Notes: generated by a model not told the origin, from the letters alone. A stretch of 23,858 nucleotides of DNA from Thermoanaerobacterales bacterium UBA4880 (GCA_002399285.1 DHDI01000010.1:53743-77600), one strand, 5' to 3'. Counted from the first letter of the stretch, positions 1 to 8,294 are shown. Numbers and translations are program-made.

Positions 1-645
1 CCGCACTTTCTGTATAATACGCTGGAGGGAATAAGGGGCGAGGCGCTGAGCGCGGGACTGGACAAGGCTGCCGATATGCTGGAGGCCTTGTCTACTTTCT
101 TCCGCTATACCATCTCCAATGTGGAAAACCTGGTTACTTTGGAGGACGAACTGAGAAACGTGCACAACTATTACATCATTCAGCAGTACAGATTCGGTGA
201 AAGGCTTAAGCTGAGCGTGGAATATGATCCTGCGGATGAAGCGGATATAATGTCCTGCCGCGTTCCCAAACTGATACTGCAGCCCATTGTGGAAAATGCG
301 ATCAATCACGGAGTGGAGCGTAAGATAGGCGTCGGAGAGATCAGGCTGAAGCTGGAATGCACGGAGAAACGTCTTATCATAACGATATCGGATAACGGAG
401 TTGGTATGAGCGAAGAGTTGCTTAAGGAGATAGATGATAAATTAAAAGGCATGTCCTTTGACTATATAAAGCAGGAGGGAGAAAAACACGGCGGCATTGC
501 GATAGAGAATGTAAACAGCCGCATCAAATTGCTTTTTGGAGAAGAGTACGGCATATACCTGTACAGTACCGTGAACGTCGGGACGGACGTGGAGATTACT
601 CTTCCGAGGATCAAAGAGGGGGAGGAGGCGGCCAATGAGAAGTGA
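1..645 (+). CDS. Sensor histidine kinase, LytS/YesM type (5' end missing)
   Basis: Only the C-terminal 214 residues are present; the reading frame is open from base 1. The visible part begins with PHFLYNTLE, the phospho-acceptor motif of the His_kinase family (the histidine is codon 2, bases 4-6). It is followed by an HATPase_c domain with an N box (QPIVENAINHG, about bases 283-315), a G1 box (SDNGVGM, about 388-408) and a glycine-rich ENVNSRIKLLFG segment. Family members are membrane-bound kinases that phosphorylate an AraC-type or LytTR response regulator, often controlling sugar uptake genes. The missing 5' part should carry membrane and sensor segments. The stop overlaps the start of the next gene by 11 nt, so the two are translationally coupled. 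The ribose-type transporter downstream is the likely target, but that is inference from position. Confidence 0.93.
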   Translation, partial: PHFLYNTLEGIRGEALSAGLDKAADMLEALSTFFRYTISNVENLVTLEDELRNVHNYYIIQQYRFGERLKLSVEYDPADEADIMSCRVPKLILQPIVENAINHGVERKIGVGEIRLKLECTEKRLIITISDNGVGMSEELLKEIDDKLKGMSFDYIKQEGEKHGGIAIENVNSRIKLLFGEEYGIYLYSTVNVGTDVEITLPRIKEGEEAANEK

Positions 646-2098
646 GATATTGAGAATGGAGCATGTCACCGCCGCCCGGGACGATATGTTGCTGCTGGAT
701 GACTTTAACCTTCATATATTCGGCGGCGAGATCATGGGGCTTATCGGTGTCAATACAAACGGCCAGGCCTTTTTGATCGATCTTCTTGAACGAAATTTAC
801 AGATACGGTACGGACATGTCTATATCAATGAGACCCTGCAGAGCGGCGGCCACGGTCCGGCGGCTGGCGGCAGGGTGGCGGTGATCGAACAGAAGGGCAG
901 GCTGATAGAGGATCTTACCGTGGCCGACAACGTATTCGTGATGCACAGGGGTTTTAAAAAGTATGTGATAAGCTCCCGGGTTTTGGAAGGACAGTTTGAG
1001 CAGTTATCCCGCGAATTTGGAATCTCTCTGGACGGCGGCAAATATATTTCACAGCTCGCACCGTATGAGAGGTATGAGACGGAGCTTCTGCGCGCCGCGA
1101 TGACCGGGGCAAAACTGATCGTCATAAGGGATATAGGAAATCTGCTGAGCACGGCCGATCTGATGAAATTTCATGACCTTTTGCGCAGCTTCAGTGAACG
1201 CGGCATTTCGTTCCTCTACGTCTGCAGCCATCACGAAGAGGCGTTTAAGATATGCGACCGCGTATCCATCATGCGCGACGGCAGGATACTCAGGGTATTG
1301 GACAAGAAGGAATTTAAAAATGAAAACGTCGCTCCCTATTATATGGACGAGTTTACTGCGATCAGTCAGGAGCGCATAATAAAAAACAGCGACGACAGGG
1401 TCCTGACGTTTAAAGACATAAGGACGGAGCATCTCGATTCGCTTTCATTTTCCATTGCAAAAGGGGAATGCACCGTCTTAATGGATCTGGACAACACCGT
1501 CTTGAGGGACATGATCGGCCTGATGCGCGGAGACGTCGCCCCGTACGAAGGTGAAATTTCTTTCAGGCATAAGCCTTATGGACAAAGGGAAGCGAGGCAG
1601 TCCTTTAAGAACGGCATATCGTTTATTTGGGAGGACCCCGTACGGACCATGCTGTTCCCCGAAATGAGCTATATTGCCAATTTGGCCTTCCTGACCGATA
1701 AGAAATCGCATCCGGTGCGCCTGAGCAAACGCATCATGAAGAGCATCATCGATGAGTTTGAGCCCATAATAGGGGAGGATATATACCGGACGGACCTGTC
1801 CGGAATGAGGACGCAGTCCCTGTATGATCTCGTCTATTACAGGACCTATCTTGCGGGGCCGGATATCGTGTTTTGCGTGCAGCCCTTCAATAACGCCGAT
1901 ATGTATATGAGGCGGCATATCATCGGGCTTATGAATCAATTCAAAAAGCGGAATATAACCGCCGTCATGCTGGTCACCAATATGGCGGACTGCCTTGTCA
2001 TAGCGGATAAACTCATCACCCTTGCAGGCGGCAAATTCCTGTCCGAATATCTAAGGCGCGATTTTCATCTTTTCAAATCTGAAAGCATAATCCTATAA
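635..2098 (+). CDS. Degenerate tandem sugar-type ABC ATPase-like protein
   Basis: The 487-residue protein has the two-domain length and layout of RbsA/MglA sugar ATPases, but its catalytic motifs are lost. The first Walker A reads GVNTNGQAF (residues 38-46), with Gln for Lys and Ala-Phe for Ser-Thr. The signature region reads QLAPYERYE instead of LSGGQ. Walker B is VIRDIG without the Glu. The H-loop SHH and the MRDGRI strand remain. The second half is even more eroded: AKGECTVLMDLDNTV at the P-loop and VFCVQPFNN where FDEPTRG is expected. ATP hydrolysis is therefore unlikely. A good RBS (GGAGGAGG, 621-628) precedes the ATG inside the kinase gene. Since the frame is intact and coupled to the kinase, it is probably a regulatory or adaptor pseudo-ATPase rather than a decaying gene; that role is inferred. 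Confidence 0.82.
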   Translation: MRSEILRMEHVTAARDDMLLLDDFNLHIFGGEIMGLIGVNTNGQAFLIDLLERNLQIRYGHVYINETLQSGGHGPAAGGRVAVIEQKGRLIEDLTVADNVFVMHRGFKKYVISSRVLEGQFEQLSREFGISLDGGKYISQLAPYERYETELLRAAMTGAKLIVIRDIGNLLSTADLMKFHDLLRSFSERGISFLYVCSHHEEAFKICDRVSIMRDGRILRVLDKKEFKNENVAPYYMDEFTAISQERIIKNSDDRVLTFKDIRTEHLDSLSFSIAKGECTVLMDLDNTVLRDMIGLMRGDVAPYEGEISFRHKPYGQREARQSFKNGISFIWEDPVRTMLFPEMSYIANLAFLTDKKSHPVRLSKRIMKSIIDEFEPIIGEDIYRTDLSGMRTQSLYDLVYYRTYLAGPDIVFCVQPFNNADMYMRRHIIGLMNQFKKRNITAVMLVTNMADCLVIADKLITLAGGKFLSEYLRRDFHLFKSESIIL

Positions 2099-2099
2099 T
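2071..2099 (+). promoter_or_regulatory. Possible sigma-A promoter before the sugar ABC operon
   Basis: TTTCAA (2071-2076) and a perfect TATAAT (2094-2099) are 17 nt apart and lie at the end of the preceding gene. The -35 matches only half of the consensus, so the call is tentative. It would give the transporter operon its own transcript, separate from the kinase gene. Confidence 0.35.
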
Positions 2100-2163
2100 A
2101 CGAAACTTGTTAAAATACACCCCATAAATCCAAAAATACTCCCGTTACATTGCATTTGTTTTC

Positions 2164-3723
2164 ATGATATATTTGAATCAGGCAAAGACAAGGCAGGTGA
2201 TAAATATTAACGGGTATGCAGTTGAAATGAGCCATATAAGCAAAGGCTTTCCCGGGGTAAAGGCCCTGGACGACGTTTCGTTCACTCTGGGACAGGGAGA
2301 GGTACTGGCGCTGGTCGGCGAAAACGGCGCGGGCAAGAGCACGCTCATGAAGATATTGAGCGGAGTCTATACCAAGGACGAGGGGGAGATAAAGGTATTT
2401 GGCCAGGCCGTACATGACCTGACGCCCAAAAGGGCGCAGGAACTCGGTATCGCCATAATACATCAGGAGCTCAACCTCTGCTCGCATTTGACTGTCGCGG
2501 AAAACATCTTCCTCGGACGGGAAATAGCGCATTCGGGACTGCTCGATGATGAAAAGATGAACGAGGAAGCAAAAAAGGTGCTCGACCGGCTCAATGTCAG
2601 TATAGATCCTGCGGCCATCGTAGGGAGCCTGTCAGTTTCCAGGCAGCAGATCGTCGAGATAGCCAAGGCGCTTTCCATCGACGTGAAGGTCCTCATCATG
2701 GATGAACCCACTTCGGCGTTGAGCGCGGAAGAGGTCGAAGAACTGTTCGGCATAATCAGGAAATTGAAAGGCGAGGGCTGCAGCATAATCTATATCTCGC
2801 ACCGCCTGGAAGAGCTGGAATTCATAGCCGACAGGGTCATAATAATGCGCGACGGGAGATATATCGCATCCAAGGTATTTAAAGACACCACGATACCGGA
2901 AATAATCTCCTGTATGGTGGGCAGAGAGATAAAGGAAAGATTTCCGCGGATCAGCTGTGAACGGGGCAAAAAGATCTTTGAGGTGCGTGACCTGAATGCG
3001 GGAGCGTTGGTACGCGGCATCAACATGGAGCTGTACGAGGGCGAGATAGTCGGTATTGCCGGACTCATAGGGGCGGGAAGGACCGAGACCACGAGGGCGA
3101 TCTTCGGAGCCGATCCCAAGGAATCGGGGCAGATCTTTGTCGACGGCAGGGAAGTGACCATAAGGCGGCCCGCCGACGCCGTGAAGGCAGGGGTGGTCCT
3201 CGTACCGGAAGACCGCCGTAAGGACGGCCTGTGTGTAAAACTGAGCGTCAGGGAAAATATAGCATTGCCCAATCTCGATATAGTCTGCTCTCCGATAGGT
3301 TCCGTTGATCGTAAAAAAGAGCATAAAATGGTGGATGAAACGATCGGGAGTCTGGACATAAAACTGCCCAATGCGGAGGTGGACGCAGCATCTCTTTCCG
3401 GCGGCAACCAGCAGAAGGTCGTTGTCGGCAAGTGGCTGGCCAGAAAGTCGAGGATAGTCATCTTCGACGAACCGACAAGGGGCATAGATGTGTCCGCCAA
3501 GGTCGAGATCTACAATCTGATGAACGAACTCAAGCGGCAGGGCATAGGGGTAATGTTCGTCTCGTCCGAAATGCCCGAGATCATGGGGATAAGCGACAGG
3601 ATAATCGTTATGTGCGACGGCAGGATCACCGGTGAATTTTCCTCCGGGCAGGCGACGGAAAACCTTATCATGGAGTATGCTACTAAATTCGAATCAAAAT
3701 ATGTTCGCAAACAGGCGGTTTAA
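2164..3723 (+). CDS. Ribose-type sugar ABC transporter ATP-binding protein
   Basis: This is a cytoplasmic ATPase with two fused nucleotide-binding domains (RbsA/MglA/AraG family, about 500 residues) that powers import of a monosaccharide. NBD1 has Walker A GENGAGKST (residues 52-60 from the first ATG), LSVSRQQ as signature and Walker B VLIMDEPTSAL. NBD2 has the family's usual altered P-loop GLIGAGRTE, then LSGGNQQK and IFDEPTRGID. The start is uncertain. ATG 2164 has no ribosome binding site, whereas AGGTGAT (2195-2201) sits 4 nt before an in-frame ATT (2206). Family alignment around FPGVKAL also favours a start near 2197-2206, and ATG 2227 has no RBS. The permease follows 29 nt after the stop, the receptor after that. 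The exact sugar cannot be read from the sequence. Confidence 0.95.
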   Translation: MIYLNQAKTRQVININGYAVEMSHISKGFPGVKALDDVSFTLGQGEVLALVGENGAGKSTLMKILSGVYTKDEGEIKVFGQAVHDLTPKRAQELGIAIIHQELNLCSHLTVAENIFLGREIAHSGLLDDEKMNEEAKKVLDRLNVSIDPAAIVGSLSVSRQQIVEIAKALSIDVKVLIMDEPTSALSAEEVEELFGIIRKLKGEGCSIIYISHRLEELEFIADRVIIMRDGRYIASKVFKDTTIPEIISCMVGREIKERFPRISCERGKKIFEVRDLNAGALVRGINMELYEGEIVGIAGLIGAGRTETTRAIFGADPKESGQIFVDGREVTIRRPADAVKAGVVLVPEDRRKDGLCVKLSVRENIALPNLDIVCSPIGSVDRKKEHKMVDETIGSLDIKLPNAEVDAASLSGGNQQKVVVGKWLARKSRIVIFDEPTRGIDVSAKVEIYNLMNELKRQGIGVMFVSSEMPEIMGISDRIIVMCDGRITGEFSSGQATENLIMEYATKFESKYVRKQAV

Positions 3724-3752
3724 AAATTTACTATTTTTGGGGAGTATAAAAG

Positions 3753-4766
3753 ATGGCGAATAAAAAAGATATGAATATCTGGAAAAGGCTGATATCTATA
3801 AGGGGCATGGGTCAGGTACTCACCGTGACGGTCGGTCTTATAGCATTATGCATAATATTTGCTTTTATCAATCCGTCGTTTTACTCATCGAGGAATATCG
3901 GCAATCTTCTCAGGCAGATAGCGCCCATACTTATCATAGGCATCGGGCAGGGATATGTCCTGATAACGGGAAATATAGACCTGTCCATCGGTTCGGTCGT
4001 GGGAATGAGCGCGATGATCTCGGCTACGCTGATGACCAAGGGCATGAATCCCTGGGCTGCGGTATGTATTACGGTCGCGGCTTCTCTGGCGATAGGCATA
4101 GTAAACGGCATATTGGTCTCCAACTGCAAACTCCCCCCCTTTATAGCCACACTGGGTACTATGACCGTTGCCAGGGGCATAGCTCAGATCGTAAATCACA
4201 ACTATAACACGGATGCCATAGGCAACGCAGCCCAGGGATTCAGGGATTTCTTTTACTACGGCAGCACGGCCGGCATATATAATACCATCTGGATAGCCAT
4301 AGTGCTGTTTCTGATATTTAACTTCCTTCTCAGCAGGACCCGTACCGGGCGCTATATCTATGCGGTGGGCAGCAACATAGAGGCTGCCAAGCTGTCGGGC
4401 GTCAATACCAACGCGACGGTCCTTACGGTATACATCGTGAGCGCATTGTGCGCCAGCGTAGTGGGTCTGATCACAAGTGCTACCGCAGGAATGGGGGCAA
4501 TGGATGCCGGCACCATGTATGAAATGTACGCCGTTGCCGCGGCGGTGATAGGAGGTATCTCCACCCTGGGCGGCCAGGGTATACTGCTCGGCACCGTCGT
4601 TGGCGCGTCTATCTGGGGAGTCCTGCAGAATGGACTGCAGTTTGCGGGCGCGCCGGTCGCCATACGAAACATTGTAATAGGTACCATAGTCATAGTTTCC
4701 GTTCTGCTCGATGTAGTCATAAGGGTGAACAGACCTAAGAGGAAGACTGAATCCGCCGGTAATTAA
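3753..4766 (+). CDS. Ribose-type sugar ABC transporter permease
   Basis: This 337-residue, strongly hydrophobic protein belongs to the RbsC/XylH/AraH permease family (BPD_transp_2) and should span the membrane about 8-10 times. It carries the family's GNIDLSIGSVVG stretch near residue 70, the AVGSNIEAAKLSGVN loop near residue 205 and GGISTLGGQG near residue 268; these contact the substrate path and the ATPase. An RBS (GGGGAG, about 3738-3743) lies 9 nt before the ATG. It works with the ATPase upstream and the lipoprotein receptor downstream as one importer. A repeat copy lies between its stop and the receptor gene. Confidence 0.95.
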   Translation: MANKKDMNIWKRLISIRGMGQVLTVTVGLIALCIIFAFINPSFYSSRNIGNLLRQIAPILIIGIGQGYVLITGNIDLSIGSVVGMSAMISATLMTKGMNPWAAVCITVAASLAIGIVNGILVSNCKLPPFIATLGTMTVARGIAQIVNHNYNTDAIGNAAQGFRDFFYYGSTAGIYNTIWIAIVLFLIFNFLLSRTRTGRYIYAVGSNIEAAKLSGVNTNATVLTVYIVSALCASVVGLITSATAGMGAMDAGTMYEMYAVAAAVIGGISTLGGQGILLGTVVGASIWGVLQNGLQFAGAPVAIRNIVIGTIVIVSVLLDVVIRVNRPKRKTESAGN

Positions 4767-4810
4767 CAGGGGCCGGTTAAAGCTGTAAGCTCAGGCTGCA
4801 GACAAACTGA

Positions 4811-4864
4811 CAGACCGTGGCAAAGCGTGCAGTTTCGTGGCTGCACGATTCCGGCATCGGCCTG
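4811..4864 (+). repeat. Intergenic palindromic repeat, copy 1
   Basis: The left arm CAGACCGTGGCAAAGCGTGC and the right arm, whose reverse complement starts CAGGCCGATGCCGGAATCG, form an imperfect inverted repeat of about 23 nt around a short loop. It belongs to a six-copy family in this window (also at 6006, 11859, 13361, 16590 and 19230). It lies between the permease and receptor genes, where the RNA hairpin could shape processing or differential expression of the receptor message (inference). Confidence 0.7.
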
Positions 4865-4910
4865 GGCTATATGCTTTAATTATAAAAAAATTTAAATGGG
4901 AGGGGTTTTA

Positions 4911-5879
4911 ATGAAGAAGTTTTTCACGGTCTTACTGTGCCTGATGCTGGTGACCGGGCTTGTGGCCGGATGCGGCAGCTCGGGCAGCTCCGGAAGTACG
5001 GACGCTTCACAGGACTCGTCAAAATCTGCGGAAAAGTATAAGATAGTGCTTATAACCATGGACAGTATGGACAGACACTGGGTCTCAGTCGACAAGGGCG
5101 CTAAAAAAGCCGTGGATGAGATCGGCAATATCGATTACAAGTGGATGGCGCCCGACAAGAAGGACGACGCTCAGCAGATTGAGCGTGTAAACAATGCGGT
5201 AGCGGACGGCGCCGACGCGATCCTCATCGCGGCAAATGGACCGGACGCTGTGGTCGCCGCACTGGAAGAGGCAAAATCCAGCGGCGTAAAGATAGTCTAT
5301 GTGGATTCGCCGGCAAACACCGAGGCATATGCCACATTCGCTACCGATAACCTGGCCGCGGGCAAAACGGCGGGCGAGCAGATGCTGAAAGCATTGGATG
5401 CAGCAGGGATAAGCAGCGGCAAGATCGGCGTCGTAAGCGTAAACTCAGCGACGGCGTCGACCGTTGCGCGGGAAAAGGGCTTCAGAGAAGTGGTAGAACC
5501 CAAGGGATATACCGTACTTCCCACACAGTATGGCGACGGTGATCCTGTAAAGAGCCAGGACATAGCCGATAACTACATAACCGATGGAGTGATCGGAGTT
5601 TTCGGCGCCAATGAGGGTTCCTCCGTGGGCCTGGGCAATGCCATAAAGGCGTCCGGCAAGAAGGACCTGGTCGGAGTAGGATTTGATAAATCCGATGCGG
5701 TGCTTTCCCTTATCAAAGAGGGATGGGTATACTGCACCATAGTGCAGAATCCCGACGTGATGGGGTATGAGGGAGTAAAGGCTGCGGTCAAAGCCATAAA
5801 GGGCGAGAAGATAGACAATCCCAACGTGGACACGGGCGCATCAGTCATTACCAAAGACAACGTTGACAGTGTCGAGTGA
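4911..5879 (+). CDS. Sugar-binding lipoprotein of the ABC importer
   Basis: The 322-residue extracellular receptor belongs to the RbsB-like periplasmic-binding family (Peripla_BP_4). The start is ATG 4911, because GGGAGGGG (4898-4905) precedes it at 5 nt; the upstream in-frame ATG 4896 overlaps that site. The N-terminus is a type II signal peptide with lipobox LVAGC (Cys21), followed by a Gly/Ser-rich linker, so the mature protein is a membrane-anchored lipoprotein. The body has features typical of the ribose-type fold: DAILIAANGPDAVVAALEEA (hinge-proximal), the DNLAAGKTAGEQM helix and GVGFDKSDAVLSLI near the C-terminus. It delivers sugar to the permease just upstream. A strong hairpin follows the stop codon. 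Confidence 0.93.
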   Translation: MKKFFTVLLCLMLVTGLVAGCGSSGSSGSTDASQDSSKSAEKYKIVLITMDSMDRHWVSVDKGAKKAVDEIGNIDYKWMAPDKKDDAQQIERVNNAVADGADAILIAANGPDAVVAALEEAKSSGVKIVYVDSPANTEAYATFATDNLAAGKTAGEQMLKALDAAGISSGKIGVVSVNSATASTVAREKGFREVVEPKGYTVLPTQYGDGDPVKSQDIADNYITDGVIGVFGANEGSSVGLGNAIKASGKKDLVGVGFDKSDAVLSLIKEGWVYCTIVQNPDVMGYEGVKAAVKAIKGEKIDNPNVDTGASVITKDNVDSVE

Positions 5880-5901
5880 GCTGAATTTAACGTAATCGGT
5901 T

Positions 5902-5950
5902 TGAGATGCCGGCGATTTTGCCGGCATCTCACGTTGTTGCCGTATTTTTT
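5902..5950 (+). terminator. Hairpin, probable terminator or mRNA 3' stabiliser
   Basis: A perfect 12-bp stem (TGAGATGCCGGC, 5902-5913, with its complement at 5920-5931) and a 6-nt loop lie 22 nt after the receptor stop. The run of T (5945-5950) comes only 13 nt after the stem, so it is not a textbook intrinsic terminator. It most likely ends or protects the transporter mRNA. Confidence 0.65.
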
Positions 5951-5972
5951 ATCGCCGGTCTGATATATGCGG

Positions 5973-5978
5973 TATAAT
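5973..5978 (+). promoter_or_regulatory. Possible -10 box for the ROK kinase gene
   Basis: A perfect TATAAT lies 140 nt before the ROK kinase start, after the hairpin of the previous operon. No convincing -35 is seen at 16-18 nt. If used, the leader RNA would include repeat copy 2. Confidence 0.35.
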
Positions 5979-6005
5979 ATAATTATAGATTATAGGCAAA
6001 ACTAG

Positions 6006-6087
6006 CAGGCCGTGACAAATCGTGCAGCCAACGCAGCAAGCAAAATCGCACAGCAATTTTGCGATTGCGCGAGAATGGCACGGTCTG
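6006..6087 (-). repeat. Intergenic palindromic repeat, copy 2 (82 bp)
   Basis: This copy is inverted relative to the other five. It begins CAGGCCGTGACAAATCGTGC and ends, read on the minus strand, as CAGACCGTGCCATTCTCGCG. Its interior (CCAACGCAGCAAGCAAAAT, 6028-6046) is the reverse complement of the interior of copy 5, which shows the two are the same element. It lies in the leader region of the ROK kinase gene. Confidence 0.78.
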
Positions 6088-6117
6088 AAACAATAACAAT
6101 GTGCGGGGTGATTTTAT

Positions 6118-7047
6118 ATGGGCTATGCCGTGGGTATAGACCTTGGCGGCACGAAAACGGCCGTAGGTTTGGTGGATGCAGGGGGAAAGGTGATTTCCAG
6201 GGAAATATTTCCCACCGGAGATCCCGAAACGACCATAGAGGGGATGATGAAGTCCATAGACGATATTTTGACCGGGGCCGGCGATATAAAGGGAATAGGG
6301 ATAGGCTCCCCCGGGCCGATAGACTCTGGGAAGGGCGTAGTGGTGTGTCCTCCCAATCTTCCTCTGTGGAGAGACGTTCCTCTTGCCGATACATTGAAGG
6401 ACAGATACGGAACGGACGTATTTTTGAATAACGATGCCAATGTGGCGGCTTTGGGGGAGTGGCTGTTCGGTTCGGGTAGGGGGGAATCCAACTTCATATA
6501 TATGACGGTGAGTACCGGCATAGGGGGCGGAGCGGTGCTGAACGGCAGGTTTTATCAGGGGGAGAATTCCAATGCCCTGGAGATTGGACACGCCACCATC
6601 GACTACAGGGGGCCGAGGTGCGGCTGTGGCAACTACGGCTGTTTTGAGGCTATGGCGTCGGGCACGGCGCTGGCCAGGTTCGCCAGGGAGGCGCTTTTGG
6701 CGGGGGATGATTCGGGACTGTCGGGATGCGGGGAGATAAGGGCGGAGGATGTGTTCGATGCCGCCCGCAAGGGCGACGCCCTCGCAGTCCGGCTGGTAGA
6801 CGACGAGGCGATGTACCTGGGAATAGGCCTGGCCAATGTGATAAATTCCTTCAACCCCGGCATGATAGCCATAGGCGGCGGCGTTTCCCAGGCATGGGAC
6901 ATGTACTATGACGGGATGATGAAGGTGATCGCAGAGCGGGCGCTGCCCACCAATTCGCGGGCCGTGAAAGTGGTTAGGGCGAAGCTGGGCGGCGATATAG
7001 GCATAATAGGCGCGGCATCTCTGGTGTATAATTTTGCCATGGAATAG
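6118..7047 (+). CDS. ROK-family sugar kinase (glucokinase-like)
   Basis: This 309-residue cytoplasmic enzyme should phosphorylate a hexose with ATP. The phosphate-binding loop DLGGTKT (residues 8-14) opens the N-terminal lobe. The catalytic base is Asp106 in NNDANVAALGE. The ROK zinc site is complete: His158, Cys168, Cys170 and Cys175 (CGCGNYGC). The RBS GGGGTGAT (6105-6112) lies 5 nt before the ATG. There is no N-terminal helix-turn-helix, so it is an enzyme rather than a ROK repressor. Its position just after the sugar importer suggests that it traps the imported sugar as its 6-phosphate, but the sugar (glucose, allose, an N-acylhexosamine or another) cannot be told from sequence. Confidence 0.92.
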   Translation: MGYAVGIDLGGTKTAVGLVDAGGKVISREIFPTGDPETTIEGMMKSIDDILTGAGDIKGIGIGSPGPIDSGKGVVVCPPNLPLWRDVPLADTLKDRYGTDVFLNNDANVAALGEWLFGSGRGESNFIYMTVSTGIGGGAVLNGRFYQGENSNALEIGHATIDYRGPRCGCGNYGCFEAMASGTALARFAREALLAGDDSGLSGCGEIRAEDVFDAARKGDALAVRLVDDEAMYLGIGLANVINSFNPGMIAIGGGVSQAWDMYYDGMMKVIAERALPTNSRAVKVVRAKLGGDIGIIGAASLVYNFAME

Positions 7048-7086
7048 GTATATAAAAGGTGATATACTCTTGCTGAGGTGTTGCGG

Positions 7087-7689
7087 TTGGATATATTGGA
7101 CATTGTCATTTCGTCCGTGGTAGGCGCCGTGATAGGCTGGCTTACGAATTACATTGCCATCATGATGCTCTTTAGACCCTATGAACCGATAAGGATACCG
7201 CTGCTGAACGTCAAGGTACAGGGCCTGATACCGAGCCGGCGGGATGAGATATCTTCCAGTCTGGGAGATATCATAGCGAAAGAACTTATTTCCATAGATG
7301 ATATAGTCGCAAACATCATGGGGGACGACGACAAGAATAAAATGCTGTCCGAGTTGGACGGCAAACTTGACGGGATAATAAAGAAAAAGATACCTTCATA
7401 TATACCGGGCATGTTGAGGGACAAGATATCCGACTATATAAAGAGGACCGTCGAGGATGAGATCACGAATTTTATTAAAAATGACTCCGGACAGGTGATG
7501 GAACAGCTAAACCAGCGGATGAATATAAAGAAGATAGTTGAGGACAAGATAAACGGATTTGATGTGGCAAAGCTTGAAAAGCTGGTAGTGTACGCCGCAG
7601 GCAAAGAACTCAAGGCGATAGAAATAGTGGGCGGCGTACTGGGGCTTGTCATAGGCCTGGCCGAAGGCGTGCTGGTCCAGATCATATAA
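7087..7689 (+). CDS. DUF445-family membrane protein
   Basis: The 200-residue protein starts with a hydrophobic helix containing GWLTNYIAIMMLFRPYEP, the hallmark of DUF445 (B. subtilis YheB group), followed by a charged helical body and a second hydrophobic helix at the C-terminus (GGVLGLVIGLAEGVLVQ). Both ends probably sit in the membrane. It is shorter than YheB (about 370 residues), a known short form of the family. The chosen start is TTG 7087 with GAGGTG (7075-7080) 6 nt upstream; a GTG at 7078 would add three residues and lacks a well-spaced RBS. The function is not established. Its stop overlaps the stop of the opposing gene by 8 nt. Confidence 0.85.
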   Translation: MDILDIVISSVVGAVIGWLTNYIAIMMLFRPYEPIRIPLLNVKVQGLIPSRRDEISSSLGDIIAKELISIDDIVANIMGDDDKNKMLSELDGKLDGIIKKKIPSYIPGMLRDKISDYIKRTVEDEITNFIKNDSGQVMEQLNQRMNIKKIVEDKINGFDVAKLEKLVVYAAGKELKAIEIVGGVLGLVIGLAEGVLVQII

Positions 7690-8164
7690 AATACAACATT
7701 TGGCTTATATATTCGATCCCTTTTTTGTCGAGGGATCTTTTTATTTCTCTAAGTTCAGACAACATTTTCCTCCGTTCCGCAGCATCTATCCTGTATTTAT
7801 AAGCATCATACTCGTCCAAGTCGGTTATCTTATATCTGCCGTCGGGCGAAATGCATATGTCTATGGCATAATCGGTAAATTCCAGCCGGTCATCACATCT
7901 GTGCGGCAGCCCGGCCATATTGACGTAATAGCCGGCGATCTTGCCGCCGTGGAATATTATCAGAATGTTATACATCCTGTCGGTGAAATAGGCCTCCGTT
8001 CCCTCATCATCTGCATATATTTTAAAGAGACCCAGGTCATAATCATCTATCCATGTGGTTTTAACGGCTATGTTTTTCTTATCCTCATAGTCTATGGTTC
8101 CCTGCCATGTGTTCGGTTCCTTGTCCGTTATGTATGTCTTGGTTATGTAGATTTCATTTGACAT
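7682..8164 (-). CDS. DUF402-domain protein
   Basis: This 160-residue soluble protein has the DUF402 beta-barrel pattern: the TDRMYNILIIF strand, the GKIAGYYVNMAGLP turn and the ICISPDGRYKITDLDEY motif with the acidic cluster that binds metal in this family. Relatives include the B. subtilis nucleoside tri/diphosphatase YgaC and FomD, which hydrolyse nucleotides or nucleotidylated compounds. Which substrate applies here is open. The C-terminal tail is a charged helix. GGAGGATG, 9 nt before the ATG, supports the start. It is transcribed alone, convergent with the DUF445 gene and divergent from the acetyltransferase gene. Confidence 0.82.
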   Translation of the reverse strand: MSNEIYITKTYITDKEPNTWQGTIDYEDKKNIAVKTTWIDDYDLGLFKIYADDEGTEAYFTDRMYNILIIFHGGKIAGYYVNMAGLPHRCDDRLEFTDYAIDICISPDGRYKITDLDEYDAYKYRIDAAERRKMLSELREIKRSLDKKGIEYISQMLYFI

Positions 8165-8188
8165 CTTAAACCCATCCTCCTACCGGTT

Positions 8189-8217
8189 ATGTTATATAAA
8201 AAAATCGTATTTGTAAA
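8189..8217 (-). promoter_or_regulatory. Probable promoter of the DUF402 gene
   Basis: Read on the minus strand, TTTACA (8212-8217) and TAACAT (8189-8194) are 17 nt apart, about 25 nt before the start codon. The -35 matches five of six consensus bases and the -10 three to four. Confidence 0.45.
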
Positions 8218-8253
8218 GGATATGTTATTTGTTATGAATATAATCGCCCAATA

Positions 8254-8262
8254 TGCTATAAT
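8254..8262 (+). promoter_or_regulatory. Extended -10 promoter of the acetyltransferase/PflX operon
   Basis: TGCTATAAT is a perfect extended -10 element, 32 nt before the GTG start of the acetyltransferase gene. No good -35 is seen, which is common for extended -10 promoters. Confidence 0.55.
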
Positions 8263-8294
8263 TTTATATAAAATCTACGAAGGGGTGAGCTTTC

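Noticed and set aside
5902..5950. Transposon end or riboswitch at the strong hairpin after the receptor gene
   Set aside because: A simple perfect stem just after a stop codon is best explained as a transcript end; no aptamer motif or second copy is seen.
6118..7047. ROK-family transcriptional repressor (XylR/NagC type)
   Set aside because: There is no N-terminal helix-turn-helix; the protein starts directly with the kinase phosphate loop and has the catalytic Asp and zinc site.
7700..8161. Long plus-strand open frame opposite the DUF402 gene
   Set aside because: It is the antisense shadow of a gene with a clear domain and RBS; the plus-strand frame has neither.
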